Translations under genes and position numbers: made by a program
DNA from: FEN-1297 sp964618785
GTDB lineage: Bacteria > Bacteroidota > Ignavibacteria > Ignavibacteriales > Ignavibacteriaceae
Reading direction: 5' to 3'
NCBI GenBank assembly: GCA_964618785.1
Contig: CAZUCY010000176.1
Span: 1 to 6,424 of the forward strand
DNA length: 6,424 bases
The notes under the pieces: generated by a model
What the model was told of the DNA's origin: nothing
Seen by the model: only the letters and a program-made list of their open reading frames with translations
Database searches by the model: none
In this document: positions 1 to 6,413 of the stretch, piece by piece
Numbering within the stretch: position 1 is the first letter of the stretch
Layout: each line of letters begins with the position of its first letter

Positions 1-539
1 TCATAAAAAGGCGCGAGGGATTTATACCCGCTGCCGTTAAAATCATTACTGAACATTGTGAATTGCAGCTCCTTGAAGGTACTATCCCAGACTATTCTTT
101 TGTAGTCCTTCGAACGTATTATCTCACCGTTTGTGGAGATAACGCTGTCGTCTATCCCGAGATTCAGATAATGAAATCCACCTTCATATTTTAATCCTTC
201 AACCGCGCCGATATCATTAAAATTATATGAACCCTGTCCAATAAGCCTCCCATTTTGAACATACAATTTTTTATCCGTAATATATTTACCGCTTTCTTTT
301 TGTTCCCGTATAAATTCATCGCTTTTCAGCATGTGCTGAAAAAGATATTTTTTATCCTTCTCAAAGTCCGGTTTTGATTTAGCGTCCGATCTTATATCGT
401 CGGCAGTAACAATAGTTGTGCCTGAAGCGGGAGTATCTAATTTTACATCGTAAGAAATTTGGTGAAATATTATGCATCCGCTAAAAATCATTGATATTGT
501 AATCATTATTAATGATGGGTATGAATAAATATTTTTCAT
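1..539 (-). CDS. Hypothetical lipoprotein (3' end beyond window)
   Basis: This is an open frame from the ATG at 539 that runs without a stop to the left edge, giving 179 visible residues; the C-terminus is outside the window. The N-terminus has a hydrophobic stretch (about residues 9-19) ending in a lipobox, Phe-Ser-Gly-Cys, with Cys22 as the likely lipidated residue, so the product is probably membrane-anchored. The n-region is unusually poor in positive charge, with only Lys2. The mature part is polar and lysine-rich. Around residues 95-150 it holds segments with many Gly, Tyr and Asn residues, such as NGRLIGQGSYNF and YEGGFHYLNLG, which suggest beta structure. I do not recognise the family. 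The start is supported by AAAGG at 546-550, six bases upstream. It follows lysA on the same strand after 39 bases, so cotranscription is likely, but nothing in the protein points to lysine metabolism. Confidence 0.85.
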   Translation of the reverse strand, partial: MKNIYSYPSLIMITISMIFSGCIIFHQISYDVKLDTPASGTTIVTADDIRSDAKSKPDFEKDKKYLFQHMLKSDEFIREQKESGKYITDKKLYVQNGRLIGQGSYNFNDIGAVEGLKYEGGFHYLNLGIDDSVISTNGEIIRSKDYKRIVWDSTFKELQFTMFSNDFNGSGYKSLAPFY

Positions 540-578
540 AAAAAACCTTTGGTATGGTATTTTAAAATATTATTTGTT

Positions 579-1844
579 TTATAATAAATTTTCTTCATCA
601 TATATAATATGATCAAAATTTTCCCTGCTGCGGATCAGCTTATAATTATTTCCGTCCACTAATATTTCCGGAGGGCGCCTTCGCATATTATAATTGGATG
701 ACATTACCATGCCGTATGCGCCGGCAGACATAACGGCTATAAAATCATTGCGTTTACACCCGGGTAAAGTGATATTTTTTGCAAGAAAGTCGCCGCTTTC
801 ACAAACCGGGCCTACTACATCGGCGGTAATATCGGTTGTATCATCTGAAATAATTAAAGGCTGAATATGATGGTAAGCGCCGTAAATACTGGGTCTAAGA
901 AGATCGTTCATGGCTGCGTCCGTAATAATAAAATTTTTCCTGTATGTCTTTTTTGTAAACAGCACTTTTGCGGCAAGAATGCCGCTGTTAGCCGTAAAAA
1001 ATCTTCCGGGTTCTATTAATACTTCGCAATTTAATTTATTTAAAACAGGTATTAAAGCATCCGCATACTCTTTTACCGTAAAAATATTTTCATTATTATA
1101 AGCCGTTCCTATACCTCCGCCTAAGTCCACATGTATTAAATTTATCCCTTCAGATTTTAGCTGAAGGAAAATATCGGCAAGCCTTTCAGAGGCTTCAATA
1201 AAAGGCTCAACCTTTGTTATCTGCGAGCCAAGATGCATATCGATACCTGTATAGGTTATATTCTTTAAGTTCTTTTGCATCCTGAATAACTCTAAGGCGG
1301 TAACAGGGTCAACTCCGAATTTGTTTTCTGCCAGCCCTGTAGATATATATGGATGTGTACCGGCGTCAACATCAGGATTAACTCTTATTGCTACCCTGGC
1401 AGTTTTATTCATGAAACCCGCGATATCATTTATCAAAATAATTTCTTCTTCGGATTCCGCTTTAAGCATCAGCAGATCATATTCAATCGCTAATTTAATT
1501 TCCCGGGAAGTTTTTCCTACACCGGACATTATAAGTTTTTCCGGCTTTGCGCCTGCTTTCATTGCACGGTAAAGCTCGCCTTCGGAATTAACGTCTACGC
1601 CGCTGCCGAGTTTTACAAAAGTATTTATAACGCTCAGGTTGAAGTTTGATTTACACGCAAAGAAAATAGTGTGTTTTATATTTTTAAAAGCATCATCTGC
1701 TTCTTTGTACCTGTCGATAAAATATTTCTTGCTGTATATATAAGAAGGAGTGCCGAATTCTTCCGCAATTTTTATAACAGGCGTTTCTTCACAGTATAAA
1801 CTTTTGTCTTTATATGTAAAATATTCAGAATTAAAATAATTCAT
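579..1844 (-). CDS. lysA: Diaminopimelate decarboxylase
   Basis: This PLP-dependent cytoplasmic enzyme converts meso-diaminopimelate to L-lysine and CO2, the last step of lysine synthesis. The 421-residue length is normal for the family. It has a fold III (alanine-racemase-like) barrel followed by a C-terminal beta domain. Visible motifs: FFACKSN (61-67), with Lys65 as the expected PLP Schiff-base lysine; HLGSQ (204-208); the phosphate-binding glycine loop GGGIG (242-246); EPGR (278-281); Arg317 in LLRPSIY; the catalytic Cys348-Glu349 pair in GPVCESGD (345-352), supplied across the dimer; and Tyr377 in GAYG. The ATG at 1844 fits the family N-terminus; the only Shine-Dalgarno-like sequence is a poor purine-rich run just upstream. 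A TAnnTTTG box at 1873-1880 is a plausible promoter element. The gene is divergent from the M1 peptidase and is followed by the lipoprotein gene. No residue is missing and no frameshift is seen. Confidence 0.97.
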   Translation of the reverse strand: MNYFNSEYFTYKDKSLYCEETPVIKIAEEFGTPSYIYSKKYFIDRYKEADDAFKNIKHTIFFACKSNFNLSVINTFVKLGSGVDVNSEGELYRAMKAGAKPEKLIMSGVGKTSREIKLAIEYDLLMLKAESEEEIILINDIAGFMNKTARVAIRVNPDVDAGTHPYISTGLAENKFGVDPVTALELFRMQKNLKNITYTGIDMHLGSQITKVEPFIEASERLADIFLQLKSEGINLIHVDLGGGIGTAYNNENIFTVKEYADALIPVLNKLNCEVLIEPGRFFTANSGILAAKVLFTKKTYRKNFIITDAAMNDLLRPSIYGAYHHIQPLIISDDTTDITADVVGPVCESGDFLAKNITLPGCKRNDFIAVMSAGAYGMVMSSNYNMRRRPPEILVDGNNYKLIRSRENFDHIIYDEENLL

Positions 1845-1872
1845 GCCGCATCTTTTTTCTTTAAGGATATTT

Positions 1873-1880
1873 CAAAGATA
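1873..1880 (-). promoter_or_regulatory. Candidate -7 promoter box for lysA
   Basis: Read on the minus strand this is TATCTTTG, an exact match to TAnnTTTG, the -7 element used by the primary sigma factor in Bacteroidota. It lies 28 bases upstream of the lysA ATG, which would leave a short leader of roughly 20 bases. No clear TTG element is seen at the -33 distance, so this rests on one short box plus good placement. Confidence 0.4.
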
Positions 1881-1908
1881 ATGAAAAAATTTGTCTTATA
1901 TTAATATT

Positions 1909-1949
1909 GGAGGTAAGCGCCTCCCCTTAACAAAGAAGGGGATTAAGGG
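1909..1949. repeat. Overlapping palindromic element
   Basis: Three inverted repeats share bases. GGAGG (1909-1913) pairs with CCTCC (1920-1924). CCCCTT (1923-1928) pairs with AAGGGG (1936-1941). CCCTTAA (1924-1930) pairs with TTAAGGG (1943-1949). Because they share the central C-rich tract, only one of these stems can form fully at a time. GC content is locally higher than in the flanks. The form resembles short dispersed palindromic (REP-like) intergenic repeats, but only one copy is in the window, so that identity is inference. Confidence 0.5.
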
Positions 1950-2024
1950 AATAATTATTTCCGGGTAAATGATAGAACTGCGGCGCTCGCTTTTAAGCGG
2001 CTATTATCTATGGCGTATTATTCT

Positions 2025-2032
2025 TAACTTTG
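2025..2032 (+). promoter_or_regulatory. Candidate -7 box (distal) for the M1 peptidase gene
   Basis: TAACTTTG matches TAnnTTTG exactly and points toward the peptidase gene. A transcript starting here would have a leader of roughly 155 bases that includes the hairpins at 2033-2077. No clear -33 partner is visible. A second exact match, TAGGTTTG, lies at 2085-2092, and an E. coli-style TATAAT is at 2150-2155; the sequence alone does not decide among them. Confidence 0.25.
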
Positions 2033-2077
2033 AACCCTTAAATTTCTATTTTTTTTAGGGTTTTCCACAAGGGAAAA
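2033..2077 (+). other. Two overlapping hairpins upstream of the M1 peptidase gene
   Basis: AACCCT (2033-2038) can pair with AGGGTT (2057-2062) around a T-rich loop. TTTTCC (2061-2066) can pair with GGAAAA (2072-2077) around a five-base loop. The two stems share 2061-2062, so they compete at the junction. They would fall inside the leader only if transcription starts at the distal box. There is no T-tract after the second stem and no open frame for a leader peptide was found, so an attenuator is not claimed. Confidence 0.35.
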
Positions 2078-2084
2078 TCCATAA

Positions 2085-2092
2085 TAGGTTTG
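2085..2092 (+). promoter_or_regulatory. Candidate -7 box (proximal) for the M1 peptidase gene
   Basis: TAGGTTTG matches TAnnTTTG exactly, about 104 bases before the peptidase ATG. It would exclude the hairpins at 2033-2077 from the transcript. No convincing -33 element lies upstream. Six fixed bases in AT-rich sequence can occur by chance. Confidence 0.25.
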
Positions 2093-2195
2093 CGGTTATC
2101 TGAAGTATGGCTTTTATTTTCTATTACGCTATCTGTTAATTTCCTAATTTATAATTGTTCTAAAAATATTACTTTAACAACCCGGGAGTATTATC

Positions 2196-4097
2196 ATGGG
2201 AAAGCATTTCATTTCGGTTTTTTTAATATTATTTGCCTGCTTTAATCAAATATTACCCCAGCAAACAGGATTGTACATGCCAAGGAACATTAAGGATGCA
2301 TACAAAGACAGCACCCGTTCATATGATGGAAAACCCGGGACAAAATACTGGGAAAATTATGCTGATTATAAAATAGATGTTGAACTTACGCCTTCAACCA
2401 AAATTGTTTATGGCAAAGAAGTAATTACTTTTACAAATAACAGCCCGGATACTTTAAAGCAGATAGTAATCAGGCTTTACCAGAATATTTACAAGAAGGG
2501 GAATCCCAGGGATTTTTATATCGACTCCACTGATTTAACTAACGGAGTCGATTTTACAAAATTAGTAATTAACGGCGCCGAGATAAGTTTTGCGCCCGGC
2601 AAGGGCGATGTTTCTTATACAGCTACCAATATTTTTGTTAAGCCTGCTAATCCTATTTTACCACATTCCAAATCTGAAATACTTGCGGAATGGAATTTTA
2701 AAATGCCGTTTAAAACAAATATCAGGATGGGTATGATCGATTCAACTTCTTTTTATGTGGGTTATTGGTATCCTCAAATTTCTGTTTATGATGATATCGA
2801 CGGCTGGGACAGGTTCGATTATTCAGGTCTTCAGGAATTTTATAATAACTTTGGACACTTTGAAGTTAATATAACAGTGCCGAAAAACTTTGTTGTTTGG
2901 GGAACAGGTATATTAATAAATCCGGCAGATGTCCTGGCAACTGATTATTTAAATAGAATGAATGAGGCGGAAGTATCCGATTCCGTTATCAGAATTATTA
3001 CTGCGGATGATTTAATAAAAGGCGGAATTACCGCCGGCAATGAAAAGAATATATGGAAATTTAAGGCTGATAATGTAACCGATTTTGCATTCGCTGCAAG
3101 CGATCATTTTTTATGGGATGGAGGCAGTGTTATTGCCGATAAATCTACAAAACGCAGAACCTTTGTAAGCGCTGCTTATCCTAAAAAGGCAAAGGACTTT
3201 CCGGAAGTTGCAGAAATTGGAATGAAAGCAGTTGATTATTATTCAAATGAAATTCCGGGAGTACCTTTCCCTTATCCAAAATTAACTGTAATGAATTGTT
3301 CTTTGGGCGGGGGCATGGAATATCCCATGATTGTTAATGATTATTCTGCTGAAACCTATGTAAGGACTGTCGGTGTAAGCACACACGAAATCGCTCATAC
3401 TTACTTCCCGTTTTATATGGGAACAAATGAAAGAAAATATGCGTGGATGGATGAGGGATGGGCAACAGCTTTGCCGGTTGACCTGCAGAATAAACTTGCG
3501 CCGGTTGAAAATCAAAGAGCAAGGATAACCTCAATGTACCAGCATAATGCGGGTAATGAAATGGACATGCCTATTATGGTGCCTTCTATTTTATTGAAAA
3601 GAGACGCTTATGTAATTGCATCTTATTACCGTCCGGCAGAAGCGTACCTGTTTCTAAGGGATATGCTTGGAGATGAACTTTTTCTGAAAGCGCTTCATGA
3701 ATATATAAATAGATGGAACGGTAAACATCCTATACCTTATGATTTCTTTTATGCATTCAACGATGCCGCTGGTCAAAACTTAGATTGGTTTTGGAAACCG
3801 TGGTTTTTTGAAAGTGGTTTTCCCGACCTTAGAATTCATTCCGTGAAAAAATGGAATGATAAGATAGAAGTGACTGTTGAAAAAGCCGGGAATATACCTG
3901 TTCCTATTGATTTGAAAATTTTGTACAATGACGGAACAAGCGATTCCACGTATAAATCTGCTATGGTATGGAAAGACGGCAATAAAAAAGCCGTACTAAC
4001 TTTTAACAGCAGTAAAAAAATTATAAAAATAACGCTGGGCAATTCCCAAATTCCGGATGTGAACCCGGAAGATAATATTTATGTGCCGAAGGATTAG
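2196..4097 (+). CDS. Secreted M1-family zinc aminopeptidase
   Basis: This is a gluzincin metallopeptidase of family M1, expected to remove N-terminal residues from peptides outside the cytoplasm. It has 633 residues. Residues 5-20 form a hydrophobic signal segment; the cleavage site is unclear, and Cys15 in Leu-Phe-Ala-Cys is a poor lipobox, so a soluble periplasmic or secreted form is favoured. Residues about 55-265 are the N-terminal beta domain. The substrate-anchoring motif GGGMEYP (371-377) stands in for the usual GAMEN. The zinc site HEIAH (397-401) is followed after exactly 18 residues by Glu420, giving HEXXH-18X-E, with Glu398 as the general base. Tyr477 or Tyr478 is the likely transition-state tyrosine. 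Helices follow to about 545, then a C-terminal beta domain. No type IX secretion tail is seen. GGGAG at 2184-2188, seven bases upstream, supports the ATG. It is divergent from lysA and convergent with ppa. The substrate is unknown. Confidence 0.95.
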   Translation: MGKHFISVFLILFACFNQILPQQTGLYMPRNIKDAYKDSTRSYDGKPGTKYWENYADYKIDVELTPSTKIVYGKEVITFTNNSPDTLKQIVIRLYQNIYKKGNPRDFYIDSTDLTNGVDFTKLVINGAEISFAPGKGDVSYTATNIFVKPANPILPHSKSEILAEWNFKMPFKTNIRMGMIDSTSFYVGYWYPQISVYDDIDGWDRFDYSGLQEFYNNFGHFEVNITVPKNFVVWGTGILINPADVLATDYLNRMNEAEVSDSVIRIITADDLIKGGITAGNEKNIWKFKADNVTDFAFAASDHFLWDGGSVIADKSTKRRTFVSAAYPKKAKDFPEVAEIGMKAVDYYSNEIPGVPFPYPKLTVMNCSLGGGMEYPMIVNDYSAETYVRTVGVSTHEIAHTYFPFYMGTNERKYAWMDEGWATALPVDLQNKLAPVENQRARITSMYQHNAGNEMDMPIMVPSILLKRDAYVIASYYRPAEAYLFLRDMLGDELFLKALHEYINRWNGKHPIPYDFFYAFNDAAGQNLDWFWKPWFFESGFPDLRIHSVKKWNDKIEVTVEKAGNIPVPIDLKILYNDGTSDSTYKSAMVWKDGNKKAVLTFNSSKKIIKITLGNSQIPDVNPEDNIYVPKD

Positions 4098-4127
4098 AAT
4101 ATTATTTAGAGTGTAATGACAGGTTCC

Positions 4128-4156
4128 CATAGAGACAGGAGCCGCCTGTCACTATG
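4128..4156. repeat. Imperfect hairpin after the M1 peptidase gene
   Basis: CATAG (4128-4132) and GACAGG (4134-4139) pair with CCTGTC (4145-4150) and CTATG (4152-4156) around the loop AGCCG. This gives 11 base pairs interrupted by one A-A mismatch. An additional copy of GACAGG at 4118-4123 could compete for CCTGTC; with one more flanking base it forms TGACAGG/CCTGTCA. There is no T-tract after the stem, so it is either an atypical terminator for the peptidase gene or a short palindromic intergenic repeat. Confidence 0.5.
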
Positions 4157-4233
4157 CCTGATCCGAACACCTATCTATTGCGGTAATATAGGTTCTAAAC
4201 GTTTATAGAATAATCAAGGATTTTTAAAATAGA

Positions 4234-4265
4234 AATAGGATTTGAGAAAAATCTCAAATCCTATT
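4234..4265. terminator. Probable bidirectional terminator between the M1 peptidase gene and ppa
   Basis: A perfect 14-bp inverted repeat, AATAGGATTTGAGA (4234-4247) with its complement at 4252-4265, closes a four-base loop. It lies 22 bases past the ppa stop and 136 bases past the peptidase stop, between convergent genes. On the minus strand it is followed by a loosely T-rich run (CTATTTTAAAAAT); on the plus side the following bases are A-rich, so termination of ppa transcripts is better supported. Confidence 0.75.
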
Positions 4266-4287
4266 GATGTAAAATAAATATTAAAAG

Positions 4288-4833
4288 CTAATAAGTGAAT
4301 TCAGTTTTTTCGTAAAGCGCTATACTGTCTTCAATAATTTTATAAGCCTGTTCTTTTCCTAAAAAGCCGTCGATAATTACTTTCTTATTTTCGAGTTTTT
4401 TATAATCATCGAAAAATCTTCTCAGCTCTACAACAGTATGGGGAGGAAGTTCTTCAATATTATTGATATAATTAACCGACATATCATTTTTTGCAACTGC
4501 AATTATTTTATCGTCATATTCATCCTCGTCAAGCATTCTCATAACGCCGATTACTTTAGTTTCCACAATACACAAAGGCTCGACATCAATGGAACAAATA
4601 ACAAGAATATCCAGGGGATCCCCGTCATCGCAAAAAGTCTGCGGAATGAAACCGTAATTAGCCGGATAATGAACAGCGGAAAAAAGCACCCTTTCTAACT
4701 TTAATAATCCGCTTGCTTTATCCAATTTGTATTTCGCTTTAGAGCCGCTTGGAATCTCAATAACAGCATTTACTTTTGAAGGAATATCCTCTCCGGCATC
4801 AATCGAACGCCACGGGTTATTTAGCGCAGGCAA
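4288..4833 (-). CDS. ppa: Inorganic pyrophosphatase, family I
   Basis: This soluble cytoplasmic enzyme hydrolyses pyrophosphate to two phosphates with Mg2+, pulling biosynthetic reactions forward. Its 181 residues match the short bacterial family I form. The signature DGDPLDI (70-76) carries metal ligands Asp70, Asp72 and Asp75. Compared from memory with E. coli PPase, other active-site positions are kept: Glu26, Lys34, Arg48, Tyr56, Tyr60, Asp102, Asp107, Lys109, Tyr144 and Lys145. One differs: the position of E. coli Glu31 is Lys36 (codon AAA, one base from GAA). The start is TTG at 4831-4833. An in-frame TAA abuts it upstream, no in-frame ATG precedes the conserved NPW segment, and GGAG lies seven bases upstream. 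It is the last gene of a probable operon with the small membrane protein and the TPR protein, and converges on the M1 peptidase. Confidence 0.96.
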   Translation of the reverse strand: MPALNNPWRSIDAGEDIPSKVNAVIEIPSGSKAKYKLDKASGLLKLERVLFSAVHYPANYGFIPQTFCDDGDPLDILVICSIDVEPLCIVETKVIGVMRMLDEDEYDDKIIAVAKNDMSVNYINNIEELPPHTVVELRRFFDDYKKLENKKVIIDGFLGKEQAYKIIEDSIALYEKTEFTY

Positions 4834-4840
4834 TTAAATA

Positions 4841-4844
4841 CTCC
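4841..4844 (-). promoter_or_regulatory. Ribosome binding site that fixes the ppa TTG start
   Basis: GGAG on the minus strand is seven bases before TTG at 4833. The codon just before TTG is TAA in the same frame, so translation cannot begin further upstream. The nearby ATG at 4846-4844 is out of frame, overlaps this site and opens only nine codons. Confidence 0.75.
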
Positions 4845-4863
4845 ATAAATAAATATCTTTTCT

Positions 4864-5007
4864 TCATTTAAAGTGAAAAACTACGATTGTTAAATAATTT
4901 GCAATTATTGCAATAAAAGCAATGGACACGCTGACTAATATTGCCCAAAAAAGAAATTTTATCCATGGAACTGCAAAATATTCTTTAAGGTTTATATTTC
5001 TAATCAT
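4864..5007 (-). CDS. Small single-pass membrane protein, 47 residues
   Basis: An ATG at 5007 opens a 47-codon frame ending in TGA at 4864-4866. The product starts MIRNINLKEYFAVPW and then has a hydrophobic run from about residue 18 to 44, rich in Ile, Phe, Ala and Val, ending in His-Phe-Lys. This predicts one membrane-spanning helix with little outside it; residues 1-17 carry net positive charge, suggesting a cytoplasmic N-terminus. The frame fills most of the 188-base gap between two same-strand genes, 14 bases after the TPR stop and 30 bases before the ppa start, as expected for an operon member. A weak GAG lies eight bases upstream of the ATG. I do not recognise the family and no function can be assigned. 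The alternative is a chance frame, but the fit in spacing and the membrane-like composition argue against that. Confidence 0.65.
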   Translation of the reverse strand: MIRNINLKEYFAVPWIKFLFWAILVSVSIAFIAIIANYLTIVVFHFK

Positions 5008-5021
5008 TGCGTTTTCTCAAA

Positions 5022-6413
5022 TTAGTTGGTCAAAAGTTTTAAGCCTTTTTTGGCGTCTGCATTTTTGGGATCAAGCGATAAAACTTTTTTATATTCTCTT
5101 ATTGCATCTTCATTCTTGTTTGTAAATACATAAGCCTGTGCAAGCCATAAATGGTACATAGGGTCATCAGGCTTAAAAGTTAATGCTAACTTTAAGCTTT
5201 CAATAGCAGGAGCATATCTTTTCTTCAACAAATCGGTAATGGCAAAATAACCGTAAGCTTCCGAAAGTTCATCTTTATGGCTGTCTTCATTTCCTGCCGC
5301 AAGTGTAATAACTTTTCTAAAAGCAGCGGCTGCTTCATCGGCAGAATCCTTAATGTTTCTATAAGCTCTTGCAAGCCAAAGAGCAGCAGGTATATAATCC
5401 GGTTTCAACAGAACTGCTTGTGATAATGTGGCGCTGGCTTCGTTGTAATTTTGAAGCTGATAACAGCAAATTCCTTTATTAATATATGCGCTGGAATTAG
5501 CGGGATCGGCTTTAATTTTTTTATTATAGTAAACAACGGCTGAATCGTATGCGCCTCTTCTGAAATATGATGTAGCTACCAGGTCGGCTATATTGTTTAT
5601 AAAAGAAGTATCTTTATCCATTGCTCTTTTCAAATAGATAACCGCTACAGAATCCTTCTCAGCATTTAAAAGGCTTATTCCTAAGATGTAGTCGTCTCTG
5701 CCCGTAAAAAGTGAATCCGGGGTTGAACCGGCAAGCTTTGCTGCGCTATCCGATCTCTTTAAATAAGCAAGAGAAAGCACATCGAGCCTTTTCAAGTCGT
5801 TATTTTGCGGAAAATTCTGAAGCCCTTCTTCCGCAACATTAGAGCAGCCTTCGTAATTATTCATTTTAAATAGCGAGTTGGCAGCGAAGTAGAATACCTT
5901 ACTGTTTTTTTGATCGTACTTTAAATATTTGGTAAGATAAAACGCCGCGTTAGGATATTCTGCAGCATAATAAAGCAGTTCCCCAAGCTTATCATAAGCC
6001 TGGATATTGTTTGAATCTATTGCAATTACCTGCAGGTATTTGTTAGCGGCATCTTTATAACTCTTTTGCTTGTATAAAGCATCGGCTATTCTAAACTTTA
6101 TTTGTAAATCCAAGGAATCAATTCTTTCCGCATGCATGTAATCTTCCAATGCAAGCTCAAGTACGCTCATTTTGGAATATGCATCGCCCAAACTGATATA
6201 ACCGTCTTTACCGGTTGAATCATGTGAGGTCAGCTCTACAAGAATTTTAATTGCCTGGTCGGTAGAATCGTGGCTTAAAAGCCTTTGAGAAATTTGCAGA
6301 GCGGTTTTGAAATCGTTTCTTTTAATTGCATCTGAAGCAATGTCATATTGATCCTGGGCAAAATTTAACCCGGTGAGCAGAGCAAGAAATATAAATAATA
6401 TGGTAGCTTTCAT
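5022..6413 (-). CDS. Exported TPR-repeat protein
   Basis: The 463-residue product begins with a signal peptide (Lys2, hydrophobic core 5-16, probable cleavage after Asn-Phe-Ala19), so it should act in the periplasm or at the cell surface; no lipobox cysteine is present. Nearly all the rest is tetratricopeptide repeats of about 34 residues, roughly ten to eleven. Clear ones are at about 70-103, 104-137, 138-171, 308-341, 384-417 and 419-452, with the usual small and aromatic spacing and ends such as LDPK, LKPD and FKPDD. The region around 205-240 is less regular and may separate two repeat arrays. TPR solenoids bind protein partners and have no catalytic activity of their own; the partner here is unknown. 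GGGA at 6421-6424 lies seven bases before the ATG. It is the first visible gene of the probable operon with the small membrane protein and ppa; the promoter is outside the window. Confidence 0.93.
   Translation of the reverse strand: MKATILFIFLALLTGLNFAQDQYDIASDAIKRNDFKTALQISQRLLSHDSTDQAIKILVELTSHDSTGKDGYISLGDAYSKMSVLELALEDYMHAERIDSLDLQIKFRIADALYKQKSYKDAANKYLQVIAIDSNNIQAYDKLGELLYYAAEYPNAAFYLTKYLKYDQKNSKVFYFAANSLFKMNNYEGCSNVAEEGLQNFPQNNDLKRLDVLSLAYLKRSDSAAKLAGSTPDSLFTGRDDYILGISLLNAEKDSVAVIYLKRAMDKDTSFINNIADLVATSYFRRGAYDSAVVYYNKKIKADPANSSAYINKGICCYQLQNYNEASATLSQAVLLKPDYIPAALWLARAYRNIKDSADEAAAAFRKVITLAAGNEDSHKDELSEAYGYFAITDLLKKRYAPAIESLKLALTFKPDDPMYHLWLAQAYVFTNKNEDAIREYKKVLSLDPKNADAKKGLKLLTN

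Larger units (their letters stand above)
1845..2195. other. Divergent intergenic region without a gene
   Basis: These 351 bases separate the starts of lysA and the M1 peptidase. I find no convincing reading frame, tRNA or recognisable riboswitch. The region contains overlapping palindromes at 1909-1949, a small palindrome CGCTTTTAAGCG at 1988-1999, two overlapping hairpins at 2033-2077, and three TAnnTTTG boxes (1873-1880 on the minus strand; 2025-2032 and 2085-2092 on the plus strand). The promoters of both flanking genes should lie here. Confidence 0.8.

Noticed and set aside
2061..2069. TTTTCCACA, a match to the loose DnaA-box consensus TTWTNCACA
   Set aside because: It is a single box with no cluster, no AT-rich unwinding array and no dnaA or dnaN nearby, and it lies inside an inverted repeat that explains the sequence equally well.
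1845..2195. Lysine riboswitch upstream of lysA
   Set aside because: The candidate promoter box leaves only about 20 bases of leader, and the palindromes seen do not form the multi-helix L-box arrangement.
2229..2243. Lipobox in the M1 peptidase (Cys15)
   Set aside because: The residue at -2 is Phe, which fits the lipobox poorly, and the hydrophobic segment continues past the cysteine to Leu20.
4196..4205. TAAACGTTTA perfect palindrome as an operator
   Set aside because: It sits between convergent genes with no promoter nearby, and a ten-base AT-rich palindrome can arise by chance.
4116..4208. A 30-codon plus-strand frame after the M1 peptidase gene
   Set aside because: It has no convincing ribosome binding site, its Arg/Cys-rich product is unlike the neighbours, and it lies over the hairpin and palindromes of the intergenic region.
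4817..4846. A nine-codon frame starting at ATG 4846 that overlaps the ppa start, as a leader peptide
   Set aside because: Its start codon overlaps the ppa Shine-Dalgarno sequence and its codons show no run of a regulatory amino acid.
4922..5125. A 67-codon plus-strand frame across the TPR/ppa gap
   Set aside because: It overlaps the 3' end of the TPR gene and the small membrane-protein gene on the other strand and is best explained as an antisense shadow.
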